54,412 nt of DNA, taken from contig JAKSRD010000012.1 in the NCBI GenBank assembly GCA_024403795.1, forward strand, positions 1-54,412. The letters run 5' to 3'. The position numbers and the translations under genes are program-made. Source of the DNA: Saccharofermentans sp. Lineage in GTDB: Bacteria; Bacillota; Clostridia; Saccharofermentanales; Saccharofermentanaceae. The notes under the pieces were generated by a model that did not search any database, was not told where the DNA came from, and was given only the letters and a program-made list of their open reading frames with translations. This document shows positions 16,312 through 24,026 of the stretch, in pieces (position 1 is the stretch's first letter; every line of letters begins with the position of its first letter).

Positions 16312-17502
16312 ATGAGAAGCAAGAATTACAAAAAGACGCAGCGGGCGTGCTATCTGGGATTTGTCACACAGGCAATCTGTGCGAACTTTGCGCCGCTTCT
16401 TTATATCACATTCTATAAGACATACGGCATCAGCTTCGGCAAGCTGGCGCTGATATCGACGGTATTCTTCTTCACGCAGCTGATGGTGGACCTCTTCTGC
16501 GTTAAGCTCGCTGACAGGATCGGCTACAGACCATGCGTCGTGGCGGCGGAAGTGACGTCGGGCTTCGGACTTCTGGGGCTCTCTTTTCTTCCGGACATCA
16601 TGCCGCGGCCTTATACGGGCATACTCCTGTGCGTGATCATCTACGCGATCGGAAGCGGACTTACCGAAGTGCTGGTGAGCCCGATAATCGAGGCATGCCC
16701 GTTCGAGAACAAGGACCGCATGATGAGCTTGCTGCATTCGTTTTACTGCTGGGGCTCGGTGGGAGTGATCGTCGGTTCGGTTGGTTTTTTCGCGATATTC
16801 GTACTCGAAAACTGGAAGATCCTGGCAATCATCTGGGCCTTGATCCCCATATACAACATCTATAACTTCGTCACCTGCCCGATCGATGCGCTCGTCGAAG
16901 AGGGCGAGAGCATGGGCGTGAGGCAGCTCGCGGGGAACAAACTGTTCTGGGTCTTCATCGTGCTCATGGTGTGCGCGGGGTCGTCGGAACTGGCGATGGC
17001 GCAGTGGGCGTCGGCTTTCGCTGAATCGGCGCTGCACGTCTCGAAAGAGGTCGGCGATCTTGCCGGGCCGTGTTGCTTTGCGGTGCTCATGGGCATCAGC
17101 CGCGTCTGGTACGGAAAATACGGCGAGAAGGTCGACCTCACGATCTTCATGACGGCGTCGGGCATCATATGCCTCGGGTGCTACCTGCTCGCGGGACTCA
17201 CGAGTGCGCCGGTATTCGGGCTTGTGGGATGTGCGCTGTGCGGTTTCGCGGTCGGCATCATGTGGCCGGGTTCCATCAGCATCTCATCGAAGATCCTGCC
17301 CAAAGGAGGCACGGCGATGTTCGCACTTCTGGCGCTGGCAGGAGATCTGGGCGGCGCGCTCGGCCCTTCGATCGTCGGCAACATCTCGCAGCGTGCGGGC
17401 GAGAACCTTAGAGTCGGGATCCTTGCAGGCATCGGTTTCCCCATCGTCCTCGTCGTATGCGTGCTCCTGGTCCGCAAGAAATACATCGGGCAAAAATCTT
17501 GA
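16312..17502 (+). CDS. Major facilitator superfamily transporter
   Basis: A 396-residue membrane protein. ATG 16312 is chosen because GAAGGGA lies eight bases before it and the hydrophobic region starts soon after; the upstream in-frame codons look non-coding. A TATAAT at 16281-16286 may be its -10 box. The sequence has twelve hydrophobic segments and MFS marks such as LADRIGYRPCV between segments 2 and 3 and NCxS-like glycine-rich helices in the C-terminal half. Overall resemblance is to the FucP-like sugar or small-solute transporters, but substrate cannot be read. The third codon position is richer in G and C here than in the neighbours. Confidence 0.85.
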   Translation: MRSKNYKKTQRACYLGFVTQAICANFAPLLYITFYKTYGISFGKLALISTVFFFTQLMVDLFCVKLADRIGYRPCVVAAEVTSGFGLLGLSFLPDIMPRPYTGILLCVIIYAIGSGLTEVLVSPIIEACPFENKDRMMSLLHSFYCWGSVGVIVGSVGFFAIFVLENWKILAIIWALIPIYNIYNFVTCPIDALVEEGESMGVRQLAGNKLFWVFIVLMVCAGSSELAMAQWASAFAESALHVSKEVGDLAGPCCFAVLMGISRVWYGKYGEKVDLTIFMTASGIICLGCYLLAGLTSAPVFGLVGCALCGFAVGIMWPGSISISSKILPKGGTAMFALLALAGDLGGALGPSIVGNISQRAGENLRVGILAGIGFPIVLVVCVLLVRKKYIGQKS

Positions 17503-17508
17503 TATAAT
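17503..17508 (+). promoter_or_regulatory. Possible -10 box for the lipoprotein gene
   Basis: A perfect TATAAT directly follows the MFS stop codon, 60 bases before the next start. No good -35 box is placed 16-18 bases upstream, so this is tentative. Confidence 0.4.
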
Positions 17509-17567
17509 ATCAGCTGGTCTGAACACAGGCTTTGGAATAAGGTCAATGGAATCGAGGGGTATCGAAA

Positions 17568-18209
17568 ATGAAGAAAATTCTCAGCATCATGTTATGCATG
17601 ACAATGGCGCTCTGCCTGTTCGGCTGCAAAGGCAGGGGTATCAAGCCGGAAGATGTAATGGAACTTCTTATCGAGCAGGACATTCCTGAAGGATCGATCA
17701 GTCAGGAGAAGCACGACGAGTACATCGTTCTCAATATCGACGACAAGGAAATCGGTGAAGCCGAGATCCGTTTCTACAGATCCGAGAAAGCTGAACAGCG
17801 TTATCTCGACAACATCGAAGACGAGTTCGACCAGGTATCTTTCGATGACGACGTGACTGCCGTCGGAACAAACCAGGAAGGTGACACCACAATAGAATAC
17901 TGGATCCGCGTCGAGCAGAACTGCATAATCATCGTCAAGCAGTATGAGATGAGCAGCAGCGACGCCTACCTTGAATACATCTGCAAAACTTACCACATCG
18001 ATCCTAAGCAGATCGATAAATACATCGACATGAACATGGATGAGCTCAGCAAGACTTTGGGAATAGACCTGAGCGCCTTCGGAGATCTCTTCGACATCAA
18101 ATCATTGTTCGAAGGACTCTTGGATTTTGAGAGTTCGAGCGATCAAAGGAAAAAGGCAGAAGAGCTTGAAGAGGTTATCCTCGACTGCTTCGAAGAGTTA
18201 TCGGAATGA
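17568..18209 (+). CDS. Hypothetical lipoprotein
   Basis: A 213-residue protein behind GAGGGG. It starts with a clear lipoprotein signal peptide: MKKILSIML, a hydrophobic core, and the lipobox LFGC with cysteine at residue 21, so it is lipid-anchored on the outer face of the membrane. The mature part is acidic, with alternating strands and helices (VSFDDDVTAVGTNQEGD; a C-terminal helix rich in E, L and S). I recognise no family. The gene is probably monocistronic: MFS ends 65 bases upstream and a repeat-bearing spacer follows. Confidence 0.75.
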   Translation: MKKILSIMLCMTMALCLFGCKGRGIKPEDVMELLIEQDIPEGSISQEKHDEYIVLNIDDKEIGEAEIRFYRSEKAEQRYLDNIEDEFDQVSFDDDVTAVGTNQEGDTTIEYWIRVEQNCIIIVKQYEMSSSDAYLEYICKTYHIDPKQIDKYIDMNMDELSKTLGIDLSAFGDLFDIKSLFEGLLDFESSSDQRKKAEELEEVILDCFEELSE

Positions 18210-18210
18210 T

Positions 18211-18365
18211 CCGCTGCACTTCAATTGGGGACGATTCGCTGCGCTTCGAAGCCGGGGCGCACGTTACGGCATACGCTTAGGGGAACTGATACTTGGAAAG
18301 CTCCGCTGCGCTTCAATGTTGTAACACCCGTTACGACTCACTTTAAAAGGAACTGATACATGGAA
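18211..18365 (+). repeat. Duplicated leader and ribosome site before the NUDIX gene
   Basis: CCGCTGCRCTTCAAT occurs at 18211-18225 and 18303-18317, with a variant TTCGCTGCGCTTCGAA at 18235-18250. GGAACTGATACWTGGAA occurs at 18282-18298 and 18349-18365; the second copy carries the true ATG, while the first has TTG in its place. Part of the translation start region has therefore been duplicated. Confidence 0.75.
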
Positions 18366-18875
18366 CGATTATTCGAGATCGACATAAAGAACTACCTTGA
18401 TACCGACGCGGTCTACAAACGGCCGTCGGCCAGGGGCATCATATTCATCGACGGCAAGATCGCTCTCGTTTACAGCAAGAAAGAGAAATACTTCAAGTTT
18501 CCGGGCGGCGGCATACATCCCGACGAGGACAAGCTGACCGCACTTTGCAGAGAGGTGCGCGAAGAAGTCGGTCTCGTTGTGATCCCGTCAACCATCAGAG
18601 AATTCGGCAGCGTTCTCCGCCGCCAAAGAAGCGACCGCACTGCCGCCACGATCTACGAGCAGGAGAATTACTATTACTTCTGCGAAGTCGAGGCCGGACA
18701 CACAGAACAGGACCTTGACGCTTACGAGGCCGACGCAGGCTTTGAATTAAGGCTTGTCAGCCTCGACGAAGCGATAAAGGTCAATTCCGAATACAAGAGC
18801 GATGACTTCTTCAACGAAGTCATGATCAGCCGCGAGAAAAAGGTCCTCGAGCTTATCAAGGCAAGCTTGGAGTGA
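18360..18875 (+). CDS. NUDIX hydrolase
   Basis: A 171-residue enzyme behind AAAAGGA. The NUDIX box is complete at about residues 48-70: GGIHPDE followed seven residues later by REVREEVG, giving the G-x5-E-x7-RE-x2-EE-x-G pattern that holds the catalytic metal. The family hydrolyses nucleoside diphosphates linked to other groups, as in nucleotide clean-up or coenzyme turnover. The first 25 residues (YKRPSARGIIFIDGKIALVYSKK) are the usual first strands. Substrate cannot be assigned. The start region is duplicated upstream. Confidence 0.9.
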   Translation: MERLFEIDIKNYLDTDAVYKRPSARGIIFIDGKIALVYSKKEKYFKFPGGGIHPDEDKLTALCREVREEVGLVVIPSTIREFGSVLRRQRSDRTAATIYEQENYYYFCEVEAGHTEQDLDAYEADAGFELRLVSLDEAIKVNSEYKSDDFFNEVMISREKKVLELIKASLE

Positions 18876-18961
18876 TCAGGTTCCGCTCCTGCATGAGCAT
18901 CGTTCACGCGATCCGTTCTGACCGGTATATATCGTGACTGCCGATCAGGTTCCGCTCCTGC
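18874..18961. repeat. 19-bp direct repeat GATCAGGTTCCGCTCCTGC
   Basis: Exact copies at 18874-18892 and 18943-18961. The first starts at the last bases of the NUDIX gene, the second forms the 3' end of the convergent double-glycine peptide gene, coding its last residues. The copies probably arose by slippage or by recombination between the two gene ends. Confidence 0.85.
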
Positions 18962-19265
18962 CGAGGGAGCCGTAGTTGGCATTGTTTTCGAGCGGTCTGG
19001 AATCATTCGTGCCGCAAACGCCGCCGACACTGCCTGCTTCGGAACCGCAGGTACCGCCGTAGTTGCTGCTGTTCGAGATTCCGGCACCGGCAGAGCCTCC
19101 GTTGTTGGTGACATTCGTGATCGGTCCCGAGTTGATGCCGCTGATGCCGCCGACATTATTTACTTCGATCCTGCAATCTCCGGCGTTATAGCTGTTACCG
19201 GGTAAGTCAACTCCGCCGATTACCTTATCAAGTTCTTTCTCTTTGAGTTCAGTTCTGTCCTGCAT
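18945..19265 (-). CDS. Putative secreted peptide with double-glycine leader
   Basis: A 106-residue protein, starting at 19265 with GGGAGG upstream. Residues 1-18 (MQDRTELKEKELDKVIGG) look like a double-glycine leader of the kind cut by C39-peptidase ABC transporters (EL...EL..V.GG). After the GG the peptide is rich in glycine, asparagine and serine (repeated NVGG, NNGG, NYGG) and has three cysteines at about residues 32, 72 and 83 (DCR, GTCG, GVCG). It may be a bacteriocin-like or other secreted peptide. No C39 transporter or modification enzyme is encoded nearby; the MATE gene 590 bases away is not a usual exporter of such peptides. The coding sequence is clearly biased and ribosome-marked, so the gene is probably real. 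Confidence 0.65.
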   Translation of the reverse strand: MQDRTELKEKELDKVIGGVDLPGNSYNAGDCRIEVNNVGGISGINSGPITNVTNNGGSAGAGISNSSNYGGTCGSEAGSVGGVCGTNDSRPLENNANYGSLGRSGT

Positions 19266-19426
19266 GGTAATACCTCCCGATCGTCTTTGATATTAGTTTA
19301 TACGATAAAAACGGTCAGGGTGCTAATGGAATTACGGATGGCGGGGGTGGTGATGTCATCCTGAACCTTTGTTTTTCCTGTTTTGGATAACATATCAGGC
19401 AGGATGTCATCAGAGAAGTTCCGAAT
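19266..19426. other. Promoter-side gap of the peptide gene
   Basis: About 160 bases between the peptide gene start and the hairpin arrays. On the minus strand it must carry the peptide promoter; no clear box pair is marked. Confidence 0.3.
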
Positions 19427-19564
19427 GCATTGCATAATTTTGGAGTGTTTGAGGTAGATCTCATGCTAAACATCATGCAGATGCAGCATGTTTTGCATGA
19501 TTTTCGGGTGTTTTAGGCCAAATCTCATGCTAAACATAATGCAGATGCAGCATGTTTTGCATGA
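19427..19564. repeat. Hairpin array with word TCATGC/GCATGA, period 64 bp
   Basis: Two 40-bp inverted units at 19461-19500 and 19525-19564 (64 bp apart) begin TCATGCTAAACAT and end ATGTTTTGCATGA; a half unit with TGCATAATTTTGG precedes at about 19431. Both units fold into near-perfect hairpins and are 39/40 identical. The spacers are similar in the visible part (GTGTTT and GGNNRATCTC). Confidence 0.9.
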
Positions 19565-19582
19565 TGTTTTTGCAACTCAAGG

Positions 19583-19687
19583 TCAGGTAAAACCTCAGGT
19601 ACCTGCCGCATGTTTTACCTGATGTTCGGGCATTTTCGATCAAAAGTCAGGTAAAACATCAGGGTACCTGCCTTATGTTTTACCTGA
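19583..19687. repeat. Hairpin array with word TCAGGTAAAAC/GTTTTACCTGA, period 64 bp
   Basis: Two units at 19583-19622 and 19647-19687, again 64 bp apart. Each begins TCAGGTAAAAC and ends GTTTTACCTGA, with TACCTGCC in the middle. The word differs from that of the preceding array although unit length and period are the same. Confidence 0.9.
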
Positions 19688-19711
19688 TGTTTGCCTAACG
19701 TCTGTCTGCCC

Positions 19712-19805
19712 TTAGTCCACACCCGAGCAAAAAACAAATTGCTGTGGACTAACTTCTCCACACACCTTAGTCCACACCCACACAAAAACGGACGCCGTGG
19801 TCTAA
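19712..19805. repeat. Hairpin array with word TTAGTCCAC/GTGGACTAA, period 55 bp
   Basis: Units at 19712-19752 and 19767-19805; each begins CTTAGTCCACACCC and ends GTGGWCTAACTTCTC. A third independent word, next to the 3' end of the MATE gene. Confidence 0.9.
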
Positions 19806-19853
19806 CTTCTCAGCAAACCACAGTACCGACAAAATATTACACAAAATAAGGAT

Positions 19854-21236
19854 TTATACTCCGCTCTCGTCAGGAACGCCGCTGTCCGCGGGGTCTGTTT
19901 TCGGGAGCTTCACGAAAAAGCTGACGCAGAAAGGGACGCACGCGATGGTGGTCAGAACGTCGGCGACTGCCTGCGCGATCTGAATTCCGTTAAGGCCCCA
20001 CAGGCGGCTGAAGATGAGCAGGACCGGAATGAAGATGAGGCCGCTTCTCAAAGCGGACAGGAAAGTCGCGTTGAATTTGTAGCCGATGCTCTGGAAGAGC
20101 ATGTTGTTGCATACCTGGAACGGCACGAAGAAGAGGGCGATGCACTGAGCGATCATGGCGGGGACGCCGATCTTGATTACTTCGGGATCGTCTCTGAATA
20201 CACTGATCAACCATCCCGCATTCTTCAGGACAATGACTGTTACGCAGGCGAGGATTGCCGTGCCGAAGATCAACGTGCAGAAGAACGCCTTGCGGACACG
20301 TGAATATTTCTTGGCGCCGAAGTTGAAGCCCGCGATCGGCTGGAAACCCTGGCCGATGCCGAGCACGGCACTGAAGATGAACATGCTGATCCTGTTGACG
20401 ATGCTCATGGCTGCGATGGCAGCGTCACCGTAGACACCGGCAGCGTTATTGAGAAATGATGTCGAGAGGCTCGCAAGGCCCTGGCGTGCAAGGCTCGGAA
20501 GACCCGTCGTTATGATGTTGAAAATTATAGAAGCTTTGAACTTCACGTGCTTGAACTTAAGCGATGTCTGCGTTTTGCGGAGCAGGAACATCAGGAGCAG
20601 GAGGCCCCAGGAGACATACTGCGAGATGGCTGTGGCGAGGCCGGCACCGAAGATACCCATGTCCAGAACACGCATAAAATATGCGTCAAGGAATATGTTG
20701 AGGAGGCCGCCCGATGTCAGTCCGATCATCGCGAAAACAGCTCTTCCCTCATACCTCAATATGTTGTTCATAACGCATGAGGATACCAGCGCGGGAGCCG
20801 CAACAAGAATGCACAAGGCGTATGTTCTCGCATAAGGAAGGATCGTGTCCGTACTTCCGAAGAGCCTCATGAGCGGGTTAATGAAAGTAATGCCGAGGAG
20901 CATCAGCACGAAGCCGGAAAACAGAGCAGACCAGAAGCCTGTCGCCGCATATTCAGTGGCACTCTCGACATCCTTCTCTCCGAGTTTGCGGCTGATGATG
21001 CTTCCGCTGCCGTGTCCGAACATGAAACCGATTGCCTGAAGAATGGCCATGACACCGAGAACGACACCTGTCGCACCACTTGCGGAAGTGTTGATCTTAC
21101 CGACAAAGTAGGAGTCCGCCATGTTGTAAATGCTCGTGACGAACATGCTGACAGTAGTCGGAAGAGCGAGCTGAAGTATCAGCAACGGTACCGGCTTTTG
21201 AGTCATCTTCTCAAATTGTGATTTGTATTTACCCAT
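19854..21236 (-). CDS. MATE-family multidrug/solute efflux pump
   Basis: A 460-residue membrane protein. ATG 21236 (MGKYKSQF) is preferred to longer forms because AAGGTG precedes it and the family begins at that point. It has twelve hydrophobic segments in two homologous halves, with MATE marks in the first half: LALPTTVSMFVTSIYNMADSYFVG at about residues 21-44, followed by a GHGSGSIISRKLGEKD loop. MATE pumps export cationic drugs or metabolites using sodium or proton gradients. No regulator or substrate genes lie next to it; arrays of inverted words lie just past its stop. Three cysteines in the N-terminal extension upstream of the chosen start are not coding in my reading. Confidence 0.9.
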   Translation of the reverse strand: MGKYKSQFEKMTQKPVPLLILQLALPTTVSMFVTSIYNMADSYFVGKINTSASGATGVVLGVMAILQAIGFMFGHGSGSIISRKLGEKDVESATEYAATGFWSALFSGFVLMLLGITFINPLMRLFGSTDTILPYARTYALCILVAAPALVSSCVMNNILRYEGRAVFAMIGLTSGGLLNIFLDAYFMRVLDMGIFGAGLATAISQYVSWGLLLLMFLLRKTQTSLKFKHVKFKASIIFNIITTGLPSLARQGLASLSTSFLNNAAGVYGDAAIAAMSIVNRISMFIFSAVLGIGQGFQPIAGFNFGAKKYSRVRKAFFCTLIFGTAILACVTVIVLKNAGWLISVFRDDPEVIKIGVPAMIAQCIALFFVPFQVCNNMLFQSIGYKFNATFLSALRSGLIFIPVLLIFSRLWGLNGIQIAQAVADVLTTIACVPFCVSFFVKLPKTDPADSGVPDESGV

Positions 21237-21371
21237 AAGACACCTTGAAACTGTTAGACACAATAAATAACACTTTTCGAGGTGCTTTTCAAGGAAAATA
21301 GGGCGTTCGAGCGTACATTCGCGGGCGATTTTAGGCACTTTGGCCGCAAGTCGGCGAATTAATCGATCAGC

Positions 21372-21974
21372 TTACAACTGCTGCTCGGCGATTATCTTCT
21401 TATAGTCGTTCACAAAACGGACGGCATTCATGCCTGCTTTCCGTGCGCCTTCAACGTTGTCGATACGGTCGTCGATGAAGAGGCACTCCTCGCCCTTCAG
21501 ACCGTATTTCTCAAGGAAAGTCTGATAGATCTTGAGGTCGGGCTTGAGCATGAGATAGTCAGACGAGACAAACACGCCGTCGAAGAAATCGAGCGGCAGA
21601 AATCTCGGGAAATACTCATAAAAAGCATCGCTTGCATTCGACAAAATATAGACTCCGTAGCCCTGCGCTCTCACATATTCGCAGAATTCCCTGGCACCCG
21701 GAAGCGGCTTCATACAGATGTCCCAATGCATAGCACAATTCCATAGTGCCTCGTGGTGCTGCTCCGGCACTCGTCCCTTAATGAGGTCGAATCTGTCTTC
21801 GTCCTTTATCTCGCCCTTGTCGGCTGCCGGCCATTCCGGTCCCTCAAAGAGCTCCTTTCTAATGACGTTCTTCTCCTCCTCCGACGAGCAGAACGTCTCC
21901 ATGACGAACTCCGGATCGTAATCCAAAAGAACATTTCCCATATCCAAAACTATATTTTTGATCTTGTTATTCAT
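21372..21974 (-). CDS. HAD-superfamily (subfamily IA) hydrolase
   Basis: A 200-residue phosphatase-like enzyme. ATG 21974 (MNNKIKNIVLDMGNVL) has GGAG six bases upstream and begins just before motif I. HAD motifs: motif I VLDMGNVLLDYD (residues 9-20), motif II YILSNASDAF, motif III lysine in LMLKPDLKIYQ, motif IV FIDDRIDNVEGA. Motif I has the catalytic aspartate; the usual second aspartate of D-x-D is replaced by G-N, as in the YihX-like glucose-1-phosphatase or epoxide-hydrolase N-terminal group. A cap domain lies between motifs I and II. Substrate unknown. Divergent from the following HTH gene. Confidence 0.88.
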   Translation of the reverse strand: MNNKIKNIVLDMGNVLLDYDPEFVMETFCSSEEEKNVIRKELFEGPEWPAADKGEIKDEDRFDLIKGRVPEQHHEALWNCAMHWDICMKPLPGAREFCEYVRAQGYGVYILSNASDAFYEYFPRFLPLDFFDGVFVSSDYLMLKPDLKIYQTFLEKYGLKGEECLFIDDRIDNVEGARKAGMNAVRFVNDYKKIIAEQQL

Positions 21975-22071
21975 ACTGTCTCCGCGCGAAAATTTTTTCG
22001 ATAACAATAGTACCACATCCACACGGTTCCCTTTAGGCAGAATGTAGTGAAAACTCCATTACATCGCGTGT

Positions 22072-22077
22072 TATAAT
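22072..22077 (+). promoter_or_regulatory. Possible -10 box for the HTH gene
   Basis: TATAAT in TTATAATGG, about 125 bases before the start of the HTH gene. No convincing -35 box; tentative. Confidence 0.35.
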
Positions 22078-22200
22078 GGCTTTCGCGACGAGACACACCG
22101 TGTCTCACGTCCCAAAAACAGGCATTTGCTCGTTCTGTGTCCTGTTCTCTGCGGCCATGAAGTCTTAGACTCAAGCCATCACTCAAGGAGGCGTACTCAA

Positions 22201-22722
22201 ATGGATCAGCAAAAAGTCGGAGAGTTTCTTAAGACACTTCGTAAAGAAAAGAATCTTACTCAGGAAGATCTTGCAGATAAGATGAATGTCTCAAGAAGAA
22301 CAGTCTCAAGATGGGAGACCGGAAGCAACCTTCCCGACCTCGCACTGCTCGTTGAACTTGCTGATTTCTACGGCGTCGACATGAGAGAAATCTTTAACGG
22401 CGAGAGGAAAACCGAGACTATGGATAAAGATCTCAAAGAAACAATGCTCATGGCAGCAGATTATACGGATGATATCATGGCGAAAGTCATGAAGAGGATG
22501 CAGATAATATTCTGCTGCGCAACCGCTTGTGCGCTCGCATATTTGCTACTCCTGCTTTTCGGGCCCGACACGACAAACGCATCGGCAATCTACGGCTTCT
22601 TAAACGGTATTTTACTCGGTATCATGTTCGGTTCTCTGATATTGGGGATCTTTGTTACGAGCAAGAACTTCCGCAAGCTTATTGAGTGGAAACAGTCAAA
22701 GCTCAAAAAGATCAACAACTGA
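22201..22722 (+). CDS. XRE-family HTH regulator with membrane C-terminus
   Basis: A 173-residue protein; ATG 22201 follows AAGGAGG. Residues 5-60 are a classical HTH_XRE domain (FLKTLRKEKNLTQEDLADKM, then VSRRTVSRWETGSNLPD). Two hydrophobic segments follow at about 104-120 and 130-152, so the regulator is anchored in the membrane with the DNA-binding part inside. This architecture is common in Firmicutes before CPBP proteases or ABC exporters. The gene is 27 bases upstream of a CPBP gene and is probably in the same operon, which suggests control of, or response to, the protease. Confidence 0.88.
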   Translation: MDQQKVGEFLKTLRKEKNLTQEDLADKMNVSRRTVSRWETGSNLPDLALLVELADFYGVDMREIFNGERKTETMDKDLKETMLMAADYTDDIMAKVMKRMQIIFCCATACALAYLLLLLFGPDTTNASAIYGFLNGILLGIMFGSLILGIFVTSKNFRKLIEWKQSKLKKINN

Positions 22723-22749
22723 TAACAGGTCAACTTCAAGGAGCACAAT

Positions 22750-23658
22750 ATGATAAACGCAAATGAGATAACGAACAAAAAGTTCGTCGTATTTATGACG
22801 GTCGCTTTCGGAGCGGCATACATTCCCCTCTGCATTGCAGGAATAGCCTACGGAGCAGGCAACACGTTTCTTTCCACCTTCTTATTCAGATTCGTAGCAG
22901 TATTCATTCCGCTGATCGCTGTACTTGCGGCACGTCTGCCCTTCAAGAAACTCGGATGGAAGCCGAAGTTCAAATTCAAGTATCTTATCGGCGCCTGGGT
23001 CGGTCCCCAGCTCATCAGCTGGCTCGGAACGGCACTGTTCTTCGCCTTCAATCAAGACACCTTCGAGATCAATACGGATTCATTCGCCTCACTTCTCCCG
23101 GCAGAACTCTCCGGTACTGTTGATTTCTCTTCCATTGACCCCAAAGCATATTTCATCGTGATGGCAGTAATGTCACTGACCGCCCTCCCCTTCTCACAGA
23201 TCCTGCCGAGCCTCGGCGAAGAAGCCGGCTGGAGAGGCATCATGTATCCTTTTCTTAAGAGCAAGCTCGGTCCCGTCTTCGGAAGACTCGTCGGCGGAGC
23301 TCTCTGGGGCATCTGGCACTGGCCGCTCATCATTCTCGGCGGTTACTTCTACGAAGGTGATTACTTCGGCAAACCCGTACTCGGCCCCGTCATGATCTGC
23401 ATCTCACTCTGTGCTTTCGGCGTCCTTATCGACTACTTCTATGAGAAAACAAATTGTATCTGGATTCCCGCAATCATGCACTCTTCAATGAACGCATCCG
23501 CAGTACCCCTCCAGCTTCTCCTCAAGAGCGGCAATCAGGATCTCTCTATCCTCGGTCCCGGCTATATGGGTCTCCTGGGCTGCTCTTTCGTGATCGTGGC
23601 AGCCATCATACTGCTCATCTTGTCCGCTCGGAAAGATTGCGAGGCTAAGAAGGCATAA
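22750..23658 (+). CDS. CPBP-family intramembrane metalloprotease
   Basis: A 302-residue protein behind AAGGAG, with eight hydrophobic segments. The motifs are complete and typical: LGEEAGWRGIMYPFL (glutamate pair and arginine), a WGIWHWPLI segment with the metal histidine and its second motif IWIPAIMHSSMNA. It belongs to a different subgroup from the two paralogs at 9701 and 49545, because it has EEAGWRG rather than EEILCRG. It is placed 27 bases after a membrane-anchored HTH gene. Role may be peptide processing or self-immunity; it cannot be read from sequence. Confidence 0.9.
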   Translation: MINANEITNKKFVVFMTVAFGAAYIPLCIAGIAYGAGNTFLSTFLFRFVAVFIPLIAVLAARLPFKKLGWKPKFKFKYLIGAWVGPQLISWLGTALFFAFNQDTFEINTDSFASLLPAELSGTVDFSSIDPKAYFIVMAVMSLTALPFSQILPSLGEEAGWRGIMYPFLKSKLGPVFGRLVGGALWGIWHWPLIILGGYFYEGDYFGKPVLGPVMICISLCAFGVLIDYFYEKTNCIWIPAIMHSSMNASAVPLQLLLKSGNQDLSILGPGYMGLLGCSFVIVAAIILLILSARKDCEAKKA

Positions 23659-23729
23659 ACGGTACATGAGGCGTGCGCGGCGCACGGGTGGCGTGGGGTG
23701 ACCGCTTTGCTTGGAGGGTTGCCGCTGAC

Positions 23730-23832
23730 CTGCGCCGCGCGGGTGGGTGTCTTGCTTGGGTTTGCCGCCCGCCTGCGCCGCGCGGGTGGCTGTCTTGCTT
23801 GGGGTTGCCGCCGGCCTGCGCCGCGCGGGTGG
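23730..23832. repeat. GC-rich 43-bp tandem repeat
   Basis: CTGCGCCGCGCGGGTGG begins at 23730, 23773 and 23816, exactly 43 bases apart, followed in each copy by TGTCTTGCTTGGG and TTGCCGCC (the third copy diverges after GGGTGG). A degenerate copy lies at about 23676-23700. Much richer in GC than neighbouring genes. Confidence 0.85.
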
Positions 23833-23886
23833 ACCGCTGCTGCCTAACGCGTTTTCGAGCAGCAAATATGGATTGAATCGTTCGCA

Positions 23887-23926
23887 GTACCTACAAGAAT
23901 CCCCAAATGTTAGTTTTTGTAGGTAC
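23887..23926. repeat. Single 40-bp hairpin unit, word GTACCTACAA/TTGTAGGTAC
   Basis: GTACCTACAA at 23887-23896 and its exact complement TTGTAGGTAC at 23917-23926 close a 40-bp unit with a 20-base loop. Same length as the units near 19461-19687, but a different word. It stands alone before the six-unit array. Confidence 0.8.
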
Positions 23927-24026
23927 AACGCAGGTCAAGCACCCATCCGGCCAGCGTTGCAACATCAGCCATTATTCAAAGATTTATATGCATGGCGAGT
24001 TATTTCTTCCAGTGCTGCATCTCATA

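Noticed and set aside
16036..17037. 333-codon minus-strand frame over the MFS gene
   Set aside because: Rich in arginine and histidine, typical of the reverse of a GC-rich gene; MFS motifs on the plus strand are clear.
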